The notes under the pieces are model-generated. The model searched no databases. It was given only the letters and a program-made list of their open reading frames with translations, and was not told the DNA's origin. The position numbers were made by a program, and so were the translations under genes. A stretch of DNA of 64,000 nucleotides from Methanobacterium sp. ERen5 (lineage in GTDB: Archaea; Methanobacteriota; Methanobacteria; Methanobacteriales; Methanobacteriaceae). Positions 41,990 through 50,312 of the stretch are shown here, piece after piece (position 1 is the stretch's first letter; the number at the start of each line of letters is the position of its first letter). The stretch spans positions 558,001 through 622,000 of the forward strand of contig CP099988.1 in assembly GCA_024167805.1 (NCBI GenBank), in the 5' to 3' direction.

Positions 41990-43117
41990 TTAATTGTGTT
42001 TTAAATTATATTTACTGGTGGTATTGCTAATAATCTGTATTATTTCACTTTTAAAATTTTCTATATTTTCTATTTCCAGGGTCTGTTTGCCATTAAACAG
42101 TTCTAAGAAGATTTTTTCACCAATAATATCATCCCAACCACTTTCTAATTCGATAATCATAGATCCAACTGGTTTAAATCCTTCCTCAACAACACGGTCA
42201 AGGTCCCCATCTGTTATGCCAATGATTGGAATGTTGAATCTGTAAAGAATATCTGCAGCAACCAGCGTTGTATCATCTCCAACCGTTACCACAAGATCAG
42301 AATCTTTTAATTTGTATATGTCCTCAGCTGCATGACTTAAATAGGATATATTAAGTTTAGAAGAATTTCTTTTTTCGGCATTCTGCCTGGATTTAATTAT
42401 CCTTGGTTTAACTTTAGACCTTCTAAGCAGTCCGGTTTTAACCACTGCATTTTCAAGATCGATCTTTCCAAGTTTTTCAACTCCGTGATTTTTTATTATG
42501 CCCCCAAGGATCTGGGTGAGGATTCCATCTTCTGCAACCAATATAACATTTTCCGATGTTGATCTCCCAACAACAATACCATTTAAAAGAATATTTTCAT
42601 CCGGAGAAACTCCAGCTACCTTTCTATGAACTATGTTACCTGATTTAAATGCCCCTACCCCATTTAATTCCATTTTATCAGTTATGAGTGAAGGATCAGT
42701 TACTTGAAGCTTAAGATCTCTGGCAATATTTTCTGCAAAGGAAACTATACCCTTATTCCATGGTATGACAGTTCCATCCTTTTCTCCAGGTCGTTCTATC
42801 TGCAAAAGTATTGGATCAACATCACATCTATTAAATACCTTGTATCCAAATGCATGTCCTGTTACACTGGACTTTCCATAGTTGATGAGTACCACCATGT
42901 CTGAAGTTTTTGAAAGTTTCTCTATAGACTGGCTAGGAAGAAGTTTTTGACCAATATCAATTTTATCTTCAAGTTCAGCATCAATAACAGCGGTTCTGCC
43001 CATGGTTCCACCAAGTATTGCGGTAACATCCCCATAGTTTTCCAGAAGTTTCAGTATCTTAACTGCGTATCCTGTATCAACAATTTGAGGCCCGTGAACA
43101 ACCACTCCAATTTTCAT
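41990..43117 (-). CDS. DUF2117-type methanogen protein
   Basis: About 375 residues, methanogen-specific. It opens with a Rossmann-like [25 protein letters not shown], has [28 protein letters not shown] and a late [39 protein letters not shown] stretch resembling DUF2117. Function unknown. It heads the marker operon; a TTTTTATAATTAA box at 43144-43156 would start transcription within a few bases of the ATGs at 43120/43117, so its message is probably leaderless or nearly so. Confidence 0.75.
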   Translation of the reverse strand: MKIGVVVHGPQIVDTGYAVKILKLLENYGDVTAILGGTMGRTAVIDAELEDKIDIGQKLLPSQSIEKLSKTSDMVVLINYGKSSVTGHAFGYKVFNRCDVDPILLQIERPGEKDGTVIPWNKGIVSFAENIARDLKLQVTDPSLITDKMELNGVGAFKSGNIVHRKVAGVSPDENILLNGIVVGRSTSENVILVAEDGILTQILGGIIKNHGVEKLGKIDLENAVVKTGLLRRSKVKPRIIKSRQNAEKRNSSKLNISYLSHAAEDIYKLKDSDLVVTVGDDTTLVAADILYRFNIPIIGITDGDLDRVVEEGFKPVGSMIIELESGWDDIIGEKIFLELFNGKQTLEIENIENFKSEIIQIISNTTSKYNLKHN

Positions 43118-43241
43118 CATTAAAACAGTGTTAGGTAGAGAGGTTTTTATAATTAACTAAAAAAATAATATCCGGTTCTAAAGTTTGTTTCATCCATTCA
43201 ATTCATCAAATCTCTTCCATGCAGTTAACAATCAAGAATTC

Positions 43242-43745
43242 TCATGGATTTTTGATTCGTTTTTTAATTATGCGTGTTCCACATATTTCACATTCATCAG
43301 ATTCATATTCTGGAGGATATTTAGTTTTACATCCCTTGCAAACCTTGATCCAACCATATACTTCATTGATACCGTTGGTCAGAACACTCCTGTATGGAAT
43401 TCCTATAATTTTAAGAACGTTCTGCATTGAATAATCATCGGTCACAACTGTAGGGTTTAGAGATTCCCTCTTCAATTTGTATCCCAATGCAACTAACTGA
43501 ATGTCAACTCCAGATAACCTTAGAATATCTCCAGATTCCTTGATGACTCTCCCTACCTCTTGGAGATCAGAAGTGTCAGGTTCAATAATTTTGATTGAAC
43601 CATCTTTGATTGCAGCTTCAAGACTTATTTTCGATTTTAAATCCTTTATTTCATTAACTACCGATGCTGTGACAAAATTATCCTTTTTAGATATAAATCC
43701 TCCAATTATAGCCGAAGCATCAAGGACGTAAACTCCATGGTTCAT
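43242..43745 (-). CDS. nob1: rRNA maturation endonuclease Nob1
   Basis: PIN-domain nuclease that makes the 3' end of 16S rRNA. The 167-residue protein has the PIN acidic site VYVLDASAIIGGF, SGVDIQLVALGY and VTDDYSMQNVL, then a C-terminal zinc ribbon with CKGCKTKYPPEYESDECEIC. ATG 43745 is preferred; a longer frame to 43766 lacks support. The TATA box near 43773 suggests a leaderless message. Confidence 0.9.
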   Translation of the reverse strand: MNHGVYVLDASAIIGGFISKKDNFVTASVVNEIKDLKSKISLEAAIKDGSIKIIEPDTSDLQEVGRVIKESGDILRLSGVDIQLVALGYKLKRESLNPTVVTDDYSMQNVLKIIGIPYRSVLTNGINEVYGWIKVCKGCKTKYPPEYESDECEICGTRIIKKRIKNP

Positions 43746-43764
43746 ACTACAAGTTTTATTAGTC

Positions 43765-43780
43765 AAGTTTTATAAATAAG
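43765..43780 (-). promoter_or_regulatory. TATA box of nob1
   Basis: Minus-strand CTTATTTATAAAACTT, centred about 28 bases upstream of the nob1 ATG at 43745. Transcription would begin at or within two bases of the start codon, so the message is likely leaderless. Confidence 0.4.
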
Positions 43781-43911
43781 TCTATAAATTTAATGAAAAT
43801 TCCAAAGGATAATAGGGATAATCTTGCAATAAATCCCAATATATTCCTTTATTTTGTATAATAAAGGATAAATATTGCTTTTTATAATTTTAAGGCACTC
43901 TGTGCAAAAGC

Positions 43912-43935
43912 TTTTATGTACTTAAAAACATAAAA
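43912..43935. promoter_or_regulatory. Inverted repeat over a TATA-like box before the RNA candidate
   Basis: TTTTATGT, eight bases, ACATAAAA: a perfect 8-base inverted repeat. Its left arm, CTTTTATGTA, is TATA-like and lies about 26 bases before 43941, where the folded RNA candidate begins. A repressor bound here would cover the promoter. Confidence 0.35.
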
Positions 43936-43940
43936 TAACT

Positions 43941-44040
43941 GATGAGGGAGGGTATAATTAGACTCCTCTTAATTTTTTTCGCAAAAAAATTAACCGCCTC
44001 CGATTTGGACCTAATGCCCTCTCTCTTCTTAAAAATCTAT
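43941..44040 (+). ncRNA. Candidate structured RNA upstream of moaB
   Basis: A long fold can be drawn by hand. Outer stem GAGGGAGGG (43944-43952) with CCCTCTCTC (44017-44025); inner stem ATTAG (43957-43961) with CTAAT (44011-44015); and a perfect 11-base hairpin at 43969-43993 with loop CGC. GC-rich stems stand out against AT-rich surroundings. A TATA-like box sits 26 bases upstream and T-rich tracts follow. The 172 bases to moaB and a separate AT-rich promoter-like stretch near 44180 make a free RNA as likely as a leader element. Strand is inferred from the promoter. Confidence 0.4.
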
Positions 44041-44211
44041 TTTTCAGATTATTTAAACTTATTTTATTTTAAAACCCCTTTAGATTCAAATTAACACCAA
44101 TGATAATTATATTTACCATTGCAATAAATTTGAACAAAATTGATATTGTTAATTCAACAAAAGTTACATAGAATCAATTTATTTAAATAAAGATCTAGAT
44201 GGGATGAAACA

Positions 44212-44736
44212 ATGAAAAGTAAAAGTATGGAAGAACATAAGCAGAGTTCACCTGAATCCGTTAATTTTGCTGTTATTACCTTGAGCGATAGTAAATACAA
44301 AGATTATCTCGAAAACAAAACAACAGATGTTTCTGGTAATCTTATAATAGATAGGTTGAAAAATGAGAATGAAATGGTATTTTATACTGTCATCCCTGAT
44401 GATGGAGATCTTTTAAAAGACACCATCAACGATATAATCGAAGGAACCCCTGCAGAAATTATTTTAACAACCGGTGGAACTGGTATAGGTTCTAGGGATA
44501 TTACTATCGAAACATTACAGCCGCTTTTCCAAAAGGAGATAACAGGGTTTGGAGAAATCTTTAGACAAGAATCCTACAAAGAAATAGGAACAGGAGCCAT
44601 TTTAAGCCGGGCAACCGCAGGAGTTTACAAGGGAATTATTATTGTTTCCATGCCAGGATCCCCCAATGCTGTTGAAACCGGCTTGAAACTCATAGGTTCC
44701 GAAATTTACCATCTGGTAAAACATGTTAAGGACTAA
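44212..44736 (+). CDS. moaB: Molybdopterin adenylyltransferase-type protein MoaB
   Basis: Molybdenum/tungsten cofactor synthesis: adenylates molybdopterin before metal insertion. Methanogens need it for formylmethanofuran and formate dehydrogenases. 174 residues, MoaB/MogA fold with AVITLSDSKYKDYLENKTTDVSG, the binding loop LTTGGTGIGSRDIT, TGFGEIFRQESYKEIGTGAILSRATAGV and SMPGSPNAVE. GGGATGA precedes the ATG. Upstream lies the structured RNA candidate. Confidence 0.9.
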   Translation: MKSKSMEEHKQSSPESVNFAVITLSDSKYKDYLENKTTDVSGNLIIDRLKNENEMVFYTVIPDDGDLLKDTINDIIEGTPAEIILTTGGTGIGSRDITIETLQPLFQKEITGFGEIFRQESYKEIGTGAILSRATAGVYKGIIIVSMPGSPNAVETGLKLIGSEIYHLVKHVKD

Positions 44737-44760
44737 AAAAAGTAAGATTTTTATTTGATT

Positions 44761-45284
44761 TTACATGAAATCTTTGACTGTGACCAGTGGTTCCAGTTCA
44801 ATCCCTTCATTTTTAAGATTTTCTATTGCGCCTTCTTCCCTGTCGACCACAACAAATGCTCTTTTAACCAGACCACCGTTGGAAGAAACTGCTTGAATTG
44901 CTTTAATAAGCGAATTTCCAGTTGTTGTCACATCTTCCACAACCACCACAATATCCTCATCCTCTAGATCTCCCTCAATAAGTTCTGATGTGCCATAATC
45001 CTTTTTAGATTTTCTGATCATCAGCATGGGGATAGAAGATTCCAGTGAAACTGCTGTGACTATTGGAATTGCTCCCAATGCTGGACCCGCTACCTTGTCA
45101 ATTTTATCATCAGCTATCAGTTCAGTAATTAATTCCGCGATCTTGTTAAGGATGATGGGATCTGTAATTGCCCTCTTCATGTCTACATAGTAGCTGCTTT
45201 CCCTTCCTGAGGATAGGGTGAATTTACCGTACTTTACTACTTGGTTTTCCTTTAGGAGGGTTATTAATTCATTTTTTTATCCAT
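44761..45284 (-). pseudogene. pyrE: Orotate phosphoribosyltransferase, one-base frameshift near the start
   Basis: Makes orotidine 5'-phosphate in pyrimidine synthesis. The main frame (44761-45180) has the PRPP loop [19 protein letters not shown] and [15 protein letters not shown]. The missing N-terminus lies just upstream in another frame ([33 protein letters not shown]), which joins an ATG at 45284 if one base is added to the T7 run at 45272-45278. The result is about 174 residues, normal for PyrE. The gene is essential unless pyrimidines are supplied, so a real lesion is unlikely. Confidence 0.88.
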
Positions 45285-45324
45285 TCATATCACATCTGTT
45301 GCTCTTAATAAGTACTGAAGTACA

Positions 45325-45486
45325 TTATTTAAGGGTTTTAATATCGGGTATGTTTCTTTTGTTGCAGGATCTGCAGATCCCCTTCGATGGGTTATAACAC
45401 TCTTCACAAACCAGACTTCCACAAAGTTGGCAGGTGTGAATTTTTCCTGTTTTTCCACATAAACTGCAGATGCCAGTTAATTCCAT
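45325..45486 (-). CDS. Small zinc-ribbon protein, 53 residues
   Basis: A frame of 53 codons starting at ATG 45486. It contains four C-x2-C-type pairs: CSLCGKTG, CQLCG, CEECY and CRSC, spaced to bind two zinc ions in a cross-brace or double-ribbon fold, then a basic tail (KRNIPDIKTLK). It lies 40 bases before pyrE in the same direction. Regular cysteine spacing and a clean stop support it as a real gene. Function unknown; nucleic-acid or protein binding is likely. Confidence 0.72.
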   Translation of the reverse strand: MELTGICSLCGKTGKIHTCQLCGSLVCEECYNPSKGICRSCNKRNIPDIKTLK

Positions 45487-45564
45487 AGAAATATATCCCC
45501 TAAAAAAATGTTTCAGTGATCAATTCAAAAAATTAGCAAAATAAAAATAATTTGGAAGGGTTAA

Positions 45565-45819
45565 TTAATCCAAATCTTCGTCTATATCTTCAGCTGCGCT
45601 TTTTAAAAGGATCTTGTCTCCGATCTTCTTAACCATTTCATAGGGAACTATTGTTTCCCCTTTGGAAATACCAAGACCTTCAGATATTCCGCCCTTTCCT
45701 AGAATGAATGATTCTAATGTTTTGGTTTCAAAGTTTACCTCTACATCCTTTACTTTGCCAATTATAATCGCAGAACTGTCAAGAACTTCCTTACCAATAA
45801 TTTCTTCTATTATCCTCAT
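45565..45819 (-). CDS. PRC-barrel domain protein
   Basis: An 84-residue PRC-barrel: IIGKEVLDSSAIIIGKVKDVEVNFETKTLESFILG and KGETIVPYEMVKKIGDKILL, acidic tail. Such stand-alone barrels are frequent in euryarchaea and are thought to bind RNA or partner proteins. AGGTGAT five bases before the ATG marks the start. It lies 79 bases upstream of the zinc-ribbon gene. Confidence 0.85.
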   Translation of the reverse strand: MRIIEEIIGKEVLDSSAIIIGKVKDVEVNFETKTLESFILGKGGISEGLGISKGETIVPYEMVKKIGDKILLKSAAEDIDEDLD

Positions 45820-46023
45820 GGTATCACCTTGATCTCACTAATTTATATCACTTCATATTTAAGTTTTGTATTCTACTTAAAGTTTTATTTTAAAAACAGA
45901 GAAAATAGGATAATTTACCATTAAAAATTGTGTATAAAGGAATATATGAATTTATATCCAATTATGCCCAGTAATCATTGAAAAGCCGTGGTATATATTT
46001 CAATCTAAAAAAGGAATAAATTT

Positions 46024-46048
46024 GAAGTGTAACTTGATGTTACACTTC
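46024..46048 (-). terminator. Hairpin overlapping the symporter stop codon
   Basis: GAAGTGTAAC, five bases, GTTACACTTC: a perfect 10-base-pair stem that includes the stop codon of the symporter gene at 46040. On the minus strand it is followed by an AT-rich tract ending in a run of T. It probably ends or stabilises the 3' end of the symporter message. Confidence 0.5.
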
Positions 46049-47623
46049 TTTGAAGGTTTTTTCTAATAGTTCCCTTTCAGGAGCTTTTGTGAGTAAACTC
46101 ACAGCTATTGTTAGTATGAATGCCAATGGCACTCCTACTATCAAAGGATCAACTGTGGGCCATGGCATTGCTGTGGCAATTACCACTTTACCAGTTAATG
46201 CTTTACATACTCCGAGGGCTTCAGCTGCTTTTTGGTTAATGAACAGGTAGGAAAATGCTGTGAAAAACGTTCCAACGACCAATCCTGCGATTGCTCCTTC
46301 CTTGGTTGTTCGTTTCCAAAATAGTGCACAAACGTACATGGCGAGGAATGCCACCGCTGTTAAACTAAACCACATTGCAGTTCCAACTGCTATTATGTTT
46401 GCTGGAAGTATCAAACCCAATATAACAGCTATTACTACTGCTATAACTATACCTATCCTAGCAACTCTAACTGAAGATCCTCCGGTTTTTCTTGCTATTG
46501 TTTGGTATATGTCCCTACCAAGTGCTGTTCCCTGTAAATGGAACTGTGCACTTAGCGTTGACATGGCTGCTGAAAGCAGGGCTATCATGAAAACATACGC
46601 AAACCACAGTGGCATTGCAGCAGATATGAAAAGAGGTATGATCTTATCTGCATTTCCTCCTGCAGCCTGTATTGCCAGCTGCCCAGAATGTTGCATGAAG
46701 TAAACGTTTGATAACGCACCCACAATAAACGCTGTTCCTGTCATCATGGCAATGAAAACACCACCAATCAAGACTGCTCTGTTAAGCTCTTTATTGGATT
46801 TCACTGTCATGAATCTAACAACAAGTTGAGGTTGGGATAAAACACCAATTCCAACACCCAGTATTAGGGTACTTACCAAAGTCCACCAGAAGGGACTGCC
46901 AGTGATAGGCATTGAAGTCCATCCAGTGGCCCCCGTTGCTGCTGCTGCCTTTGGAATCATGGCAGACATACCTGAAAGAAGTTCGTTTGCATGTATAACT
47001 CCTCCCAAAAGCCAGTATGTGAAAACAAGCAAAAATCCCATTCCAAAGAACATGATGGTTCCCTGGAGGGCATCAGTATACATAACACCCCTAATTCCAC
47101 CAAATATTACGTAAACTGCCACAATTACCGCCATTGCAACCAAGGCAAATGTGTAATTTATTCCCAACGTGGTTTCAACAAACCTGGCCATACCAATTAA
47201 GACCACAGATGCATACAAAGGCATTGCTACAAAAATTACTATACCACTAAAATATTGAATAAAACGACTATTAAATCTCTTTGATAAAAATTCAGGGAAT
47301 GTTAAGGCGTTTAAATTGTGGCCCATTTTCCTGGTTCTCTTACCAAAGAATACGAATGCAATGAATATTCCGACCAATATATTCAGGAAGGTCAACCACA
47401 GTAATCCCATACCATAAACACCTGCTGTTCCACCGAAACCAACGATAGCAGCGGTACTTATGAAGGTTGCACCATAACTCAAAGCCATAATGTACGGATG
47501 AGTATTTCTCCCTGCAACAAGATAATCTTCAGAACTTTTGGTCCGTTTCCAGGCCACATAACCCACATAACCAACCATTAATAAGTATATCAATACGACT
47601 ATGCTTAATATGAATAAATCCAT
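46040..47623 (-). CDS. Sodium:solute symporter (SSS family), paralogue 1
   Basis: A 527-residue LeuT-fold transporter with about 13 helices. Seen: GYVAWKRTKSSEDYLVAGRNTHPY, ATFISTAAIVGFGGTAGVYG (sodium-site region), FGGIRGVMYTDALQG, LSQPQLVVRFMTVKSNKEL and LLSAAMSTLSAQFHLQGTALGRDIY. These resemble acetate/pyruvate/proline-type SSS members; the island's acyl-activating enzymes favour a carboxylate substrate. It is about as long as, and very similar to, the gene at 51176, a duplication. The gene for a small accessory protein ends 12 bases before it. Confidence 0.85.
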   Translation of the reverse strand: MDLFILSIVVLIYLLMVGYVGYVAWKRTKSSEDYLVAGRNTHPYIMALSYGATFISTAAIVGFGGTAGVYGMGLLWLTFLNILVGIFIAFVFFGKRTRKMGHNLNALTFPEFLSKRFNSRFIQYFSGIVIFVAMPLYASVVLIGMARFVETTLGINYTFALVAMAVIVAVYVIFGGIRGVMYTDALQGTIMFFGMGFLLVFTYWLLGGVIHANELLSGMSAMIPKAAAATGATGWTSMPITGSPFWWTLVSTLILGVGIGVLSQPQLVVRFMTVKSNKELNRAVLIGGVFIAMMTGTAFIVGALSNVYFMQHSGQLAIQAAGGNADKIIPLFISAAMPLWFAYVFMIALLSAAMSTLSAQFHLQGTALGRDIYQTIARKTGGSSVRVARIGIVIAVVIAVILGLILPANIIAVGTAMWFSLTAVAFLAMYVCALFWKRTTKEGAIAGLVVGTFFTAFSYLFINQKAAEALGVCKALTGKVVIATAMPWPTVDPLIVGVPLAFILTIAVSLLTKAPERELLEKTFKEV

Positions 47624-47635
47624 AAGATCAAGCCC

Positions 47636-47845
47636 CTAATAATCTTCTTCATCCCATAAACCCAATTCTTTTTCTTCCATTTCTTTTTCTTTCTCGTGCC
47701 ATTTAATTTCTTCCGAAACTTGGGCTTGTTCTTCTTCATCGCCCTTGTTCCAGTTTAAAATACCATAAACTACACATAAGAGCGTTGCTAAAATACATCC
47801 CACATAAGCTGCAGAAATCCAGGGATCGCTTATTCCTAACACCAT
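47636..47845 (-). CDS. Small accessory membrane protein of the symporter
   Basis: 69 residues: one hydrophobic helix (ISAAYVGCILATLLCVVYGILNW at about 10-32, starting after DPW) and a strongly acidic, charged cytoplasmic tail. GGAGGTGATTGA directly before the ATG is a very strong ribosome site. Small one-helix partners encoded just before SSS symporters are known in prokaryotes and are thought to help assembly. The second symporter copy at 52780 has no such gene. Confidence 0.72.
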   Translation of the reverse strand: MVLGISDPWISAAYVGCILATLLCVVYGILNWNKGDEEEQAQVSEEIKWHEKEKEMEEKELGLWDEEDY

Positions 47846-48141
47846 TCAATCACCTCCCCCATACTCAATATTTCATTATTATTAATGTTAAATCATATTT
47901 TAATCATAAATCGTTATTTAAAGTTTTCCATATGATTGTAAATCAAAATAAGGTTCTGGGAATACTGAACCTTTAAAAATCTAGGATCCTAAGTTGTAGT
48001 GTTAAATATAATCAACAACATAATAACATTTAACGAATTCGATCGAACGAATTCAGAACAAAAGAACTCTTAACAGTTGTTTATTTAATTTAAGAATGTG
48101 TAAATTCATGAAAAGATTTGGATTAGTTGGAGGTTAAAATA
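47846..48141. promoter_or_regulatory. Divergent control region, symporter 1 / phosphate butyryltransferase
   Basis: No gene. It contains AATAAGGTTCTGGGAA at 47946-47961, nearly repeated in the other symporter's control region; an inverted repeat AAGGTTC-10-GAACCTT at 47950-47973; and a nested palindrome at 48035-48054 (GAATTCG, six bases, CGAATTC) lying about 40 bases before a TTTATTTAA box for the plus-strand gene. Confidence 0.45.
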
Positions 48142-49083
48142 TTGATAACCAAGTTTGAGCAGGTTTTTGAGAAGATCAAAGAACACCCAAAAAAACAGAT
48201 AGCAGTAGCAGTTGCTCATGATAAAACAGTGCTAGAAGCTGTTCATATGGCAGAAAAACTTGGTATAACTGATTACATCCTTGTAGGGGATAAAACCAAG
48301 ATACTGGACATATCTGAAGAATCTAATTTGGATATTAAAGAAAATAAAATATACAACGAACCAAACAAGATTAAAGCTGTAGCTGCTGCGGTGGAGCTTG
48401 TCAGAACCAACAGGGCAGATATACTCATGAAAGGGTTTGTGAATACCGATGATTTTTTAAGAGGAGTTCTGCATCGGGAGAAAGGTCTTAGAACAGGAAA
48501 GATCATGAGCCATGTTTATGTTCTTGAAAGTTCTGCATTAAACAGGATGCTTTTTGTAACAGATGGATCAGTGAACATATATCCTGATCTTGAAACCAAG
48601 TGCAGCATAATATTAAATTCAATATACCTTGCAAACATCTTTGATATTGAAGATCCCAAGGTAGCTATAACAACTGCAATAGAACTTGCCAATCCTAAAA
48701 TGCCATCAACAATTGACGCAGCAGTGCTGGCTAAAATGAGTCAGCGGGGACAATTCAGTGACAAAATAATCGACGGACCCTTGGCACTGGACAATGCTCT
48801 GAGTCCATGGGCTGCAAAACATAAAGGAATTGGAGGGCCTGTGGCTGGAAAAGCAGATGTTATTGTTGTTCCATCAATAGAGGCAGGTAACATGCTTTGC
48901 AAGGCACATGTATATTTGACTGGCGGAAATCTTGCAGGTGTTGTTGTGGGTGCAAGCGCCCCCATAGTACTGACATCCAGAGCAGATACTAGCCAATCCA
49001 AACTCAACTCCATAGCTACAGCTGTTTTAATGGCTAATATGGAGCGTAATCTTAGTATCAAGTTTGGAAAGGTCCATTACTGA
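48142..49083 (+). CDS. ptb: Phosphate butyryltransferase (phosphotransacylase family)
   Basis: Exchanges acyl-CoA and acyl-phosphate. About 313 residues of the PTA/PTB fold: IAVAVAHDKTVLEAV, ILMKGFVNTDDFLRGVL, VTDGSVNIYPDLETK, AVLAKMSQRGQFSDKIIDGPLALDNALS and VVVGASAPIVLTSRADTSQSKLNSI near the end. These mark the butyryl/branched-acyl type rather than acetate Pta. GGAGGT at 48129-48134 fixes the start at TTG 48142; the in-frame TTG at 48127 lies upstream of that site. No kinase gene is nearby. It is unusual in a CO2-reducing methanogen. Confidence 0.85.
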   Translation: MITKFEQVFEKIKEHPKKQIAVAVAHDKTVLEAVHMAEKLGITDYILVGDKTKILDISEESNLDIKENKIYNEPNKIKAVAAAVELVRTNRADILMKGFVNTDDFLRGVLHREKGLRTGKIMSHVYVLESSALNRMLFVTDGSVNIYPDLETKCSIILNSIYLANIFDIEDPKVAITTAIELANPKMPSTIDAAVLAKMSQRGQFSDKIIDGPLALDNALSPWAAKHKGIGGPVAGKADVIVVPSIEAGNMLCKAHVYLTGGNLAGVVVGASAPIVLTSRADTSQSKLNSIATAVLMANMERNLSIKFGKVHY

Positions 49084-49191
49084 CCATTTATACAAGTTAT
49101 TTTTTTGTTTCGATAAATTTTATTTTAACCCTGATTTTAAAAAAAAATTAAAAAAAATAGAAGTTAAGAGTTTGATGGGATAAAAAATTTT

Positions 49192-49674
49192 TTAATCATT
49201 GGAGAATAACATCATTATTCCCATGATTAAGAGCCATAAACCAATTAATATTCCTAGGTAAATCGGGTTTGATGCGAAGAGTGTACCCACAATAACATAC
49301 AAAAGACCGATTATTAAGGCAACTACTCCATTCCATCTGCTGTCTCCAGCTTTTGTGATTACACCAATTATACCCACGATGATCAGGAATATACCCACAA
49401 TATATACTATTAAACCTGCAACAAAACTGAACAATGCAGGGTTAAATATGAATCCAATACCTAAAACCAGGGCAATAATACCTAAAAGAACTTCAAGTAT
49501 CCCTAACCCAACACTATCTCCCATCTCAACTATTCCGCTGAACAGAAGTCCAAGACCTAATACTAACACTAGGAATCCTGTTAAAACAGCAGCTGGAACT
49601 ACTCCTATGAGAGGGAATGCCATTACAATAATACCCAGAATAATTAAAACTATTGCACTTCCCAATTTTTGCAT
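49192..49674 (-). CDS. DUF308/HdeD-like membrane protein
   Basis: 160 residues, six short hydrophobic helices in three similar pairs (IVLIILGIIVMAFPL..., GILEVLLGIIALVLGIGF..., VALIIGLLYVIVGTLFASNP), the pattern of DUF308/HdeD proteins. Bacterial relatives are tied to acid stress; here the role is unknown. It is convergent with ptb. Confidence 0.78.
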   Translation of the reverse strand: MQKLGSAIVLIILGIIVMAFPLIGVVPAAVLTGFLVLVLGLGLLFSGIVEMGDSVGLGILEVLLGIIALVLGIGFIFNPALFSFVAGLIVYIVGIFLIIVGIIGVITKAGDSRWNGVVALIIGLLYVIVGTLFASNPIYLGILIGLWLLIMGIMMLFSND

Positions 49675-49896
49675 AATTTAACCTCCATCAAATTCCACCA
49701 AACTCTTTATTCTATTACATATTTTTGTTCCAATTTAAATATAAATTTATTTATTTGAATTAGAAGATGTTAAACTTGAATTAGTTAAAAAAAATTTATA
49801 TATTTAACTTTTTATCCTGAATTCACAACAAATAAATGAAAAATCGAACAAACAATTGTAATAAGAATTCGGTAATACATTTTGAGGTGATAAATT

Positions 49897-50244
49897 TTGT
49901 CAGTTGTTAAAGAACCAGTTAGTTTTGGACGAATGACCAAGGGTGCGATTAGTGATCTGATTGTTCCAGAGGTGTTTATCAAAGATATCCACTTTTCAAC
50001 ACCCGAACACATGATGATAATGATCAGAGTCACTGGGCCGGACTCAAGTAAGTTGAAACAATACTTTGAAGACAGTGAAGATGAAATATTCCAAATCAAC
50101 ACTTTACTGTCAGAAAATGATGAGAAGATTTCGGATGATTTCATACTGACAGACAGCTACATCGACGACGGACCAAGTTTGTCGGTGGATATTGATTCTG
50201 AACCAGAAACAGTCCGGGTCATACTGGATTTCCTGAGAAAATAA
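49897..50244 (+). CDS. Uncharacterised 115-residue acidic protein
   Basis: Starts with TTG at 49897; GAGGTGAT five bases upstream makes this convincing. N-terminal segment VSFGRMTKGAISDLIVPEVFIKDIHFSTPEHMMIMIRV, then an acidic stretch with DSEDEIFQINTLLSENDEKISDDF and a short conserved-looking end TVRVILDFLRK. Alpha/beta, soluble, no known domain. Confidence 0.68.
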   Translation: MSVVKEPVSFGRMTKGAISDLIVPEVFIKDIHFSTPEHMMIMIRVTGPDSSKLKQYFEDSEDEIFQINTLLSENDEKISDDFILTDSYIDDGPSLSVDIDSEPETVRVILDFLRK

Positions 50245-50312
50245 ATTTAAGCCCCAATTCTTTTTTTAAATTTAATACTTAAAAAAATTAAAAAATAGTA
50301 ACTAACTTCTTA

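Noticed and set aside
43941..44040. Calling the RNA candidate a box C/D guide RNA because of CTGATGA at its start
   Set aside because: No matching D box (CUGA) was found near the other end and the long stems do not fit that class.
46024..46048. Resemblance of this hairpin (TGTAAC...GTTACA) to the inverted repeat before hdrC
   Set aside because: Spacing differs (5 versus 7), one includes a stop codon at a gene end and the other sits upstream of a TATA box; likely chance sharing of six bases.
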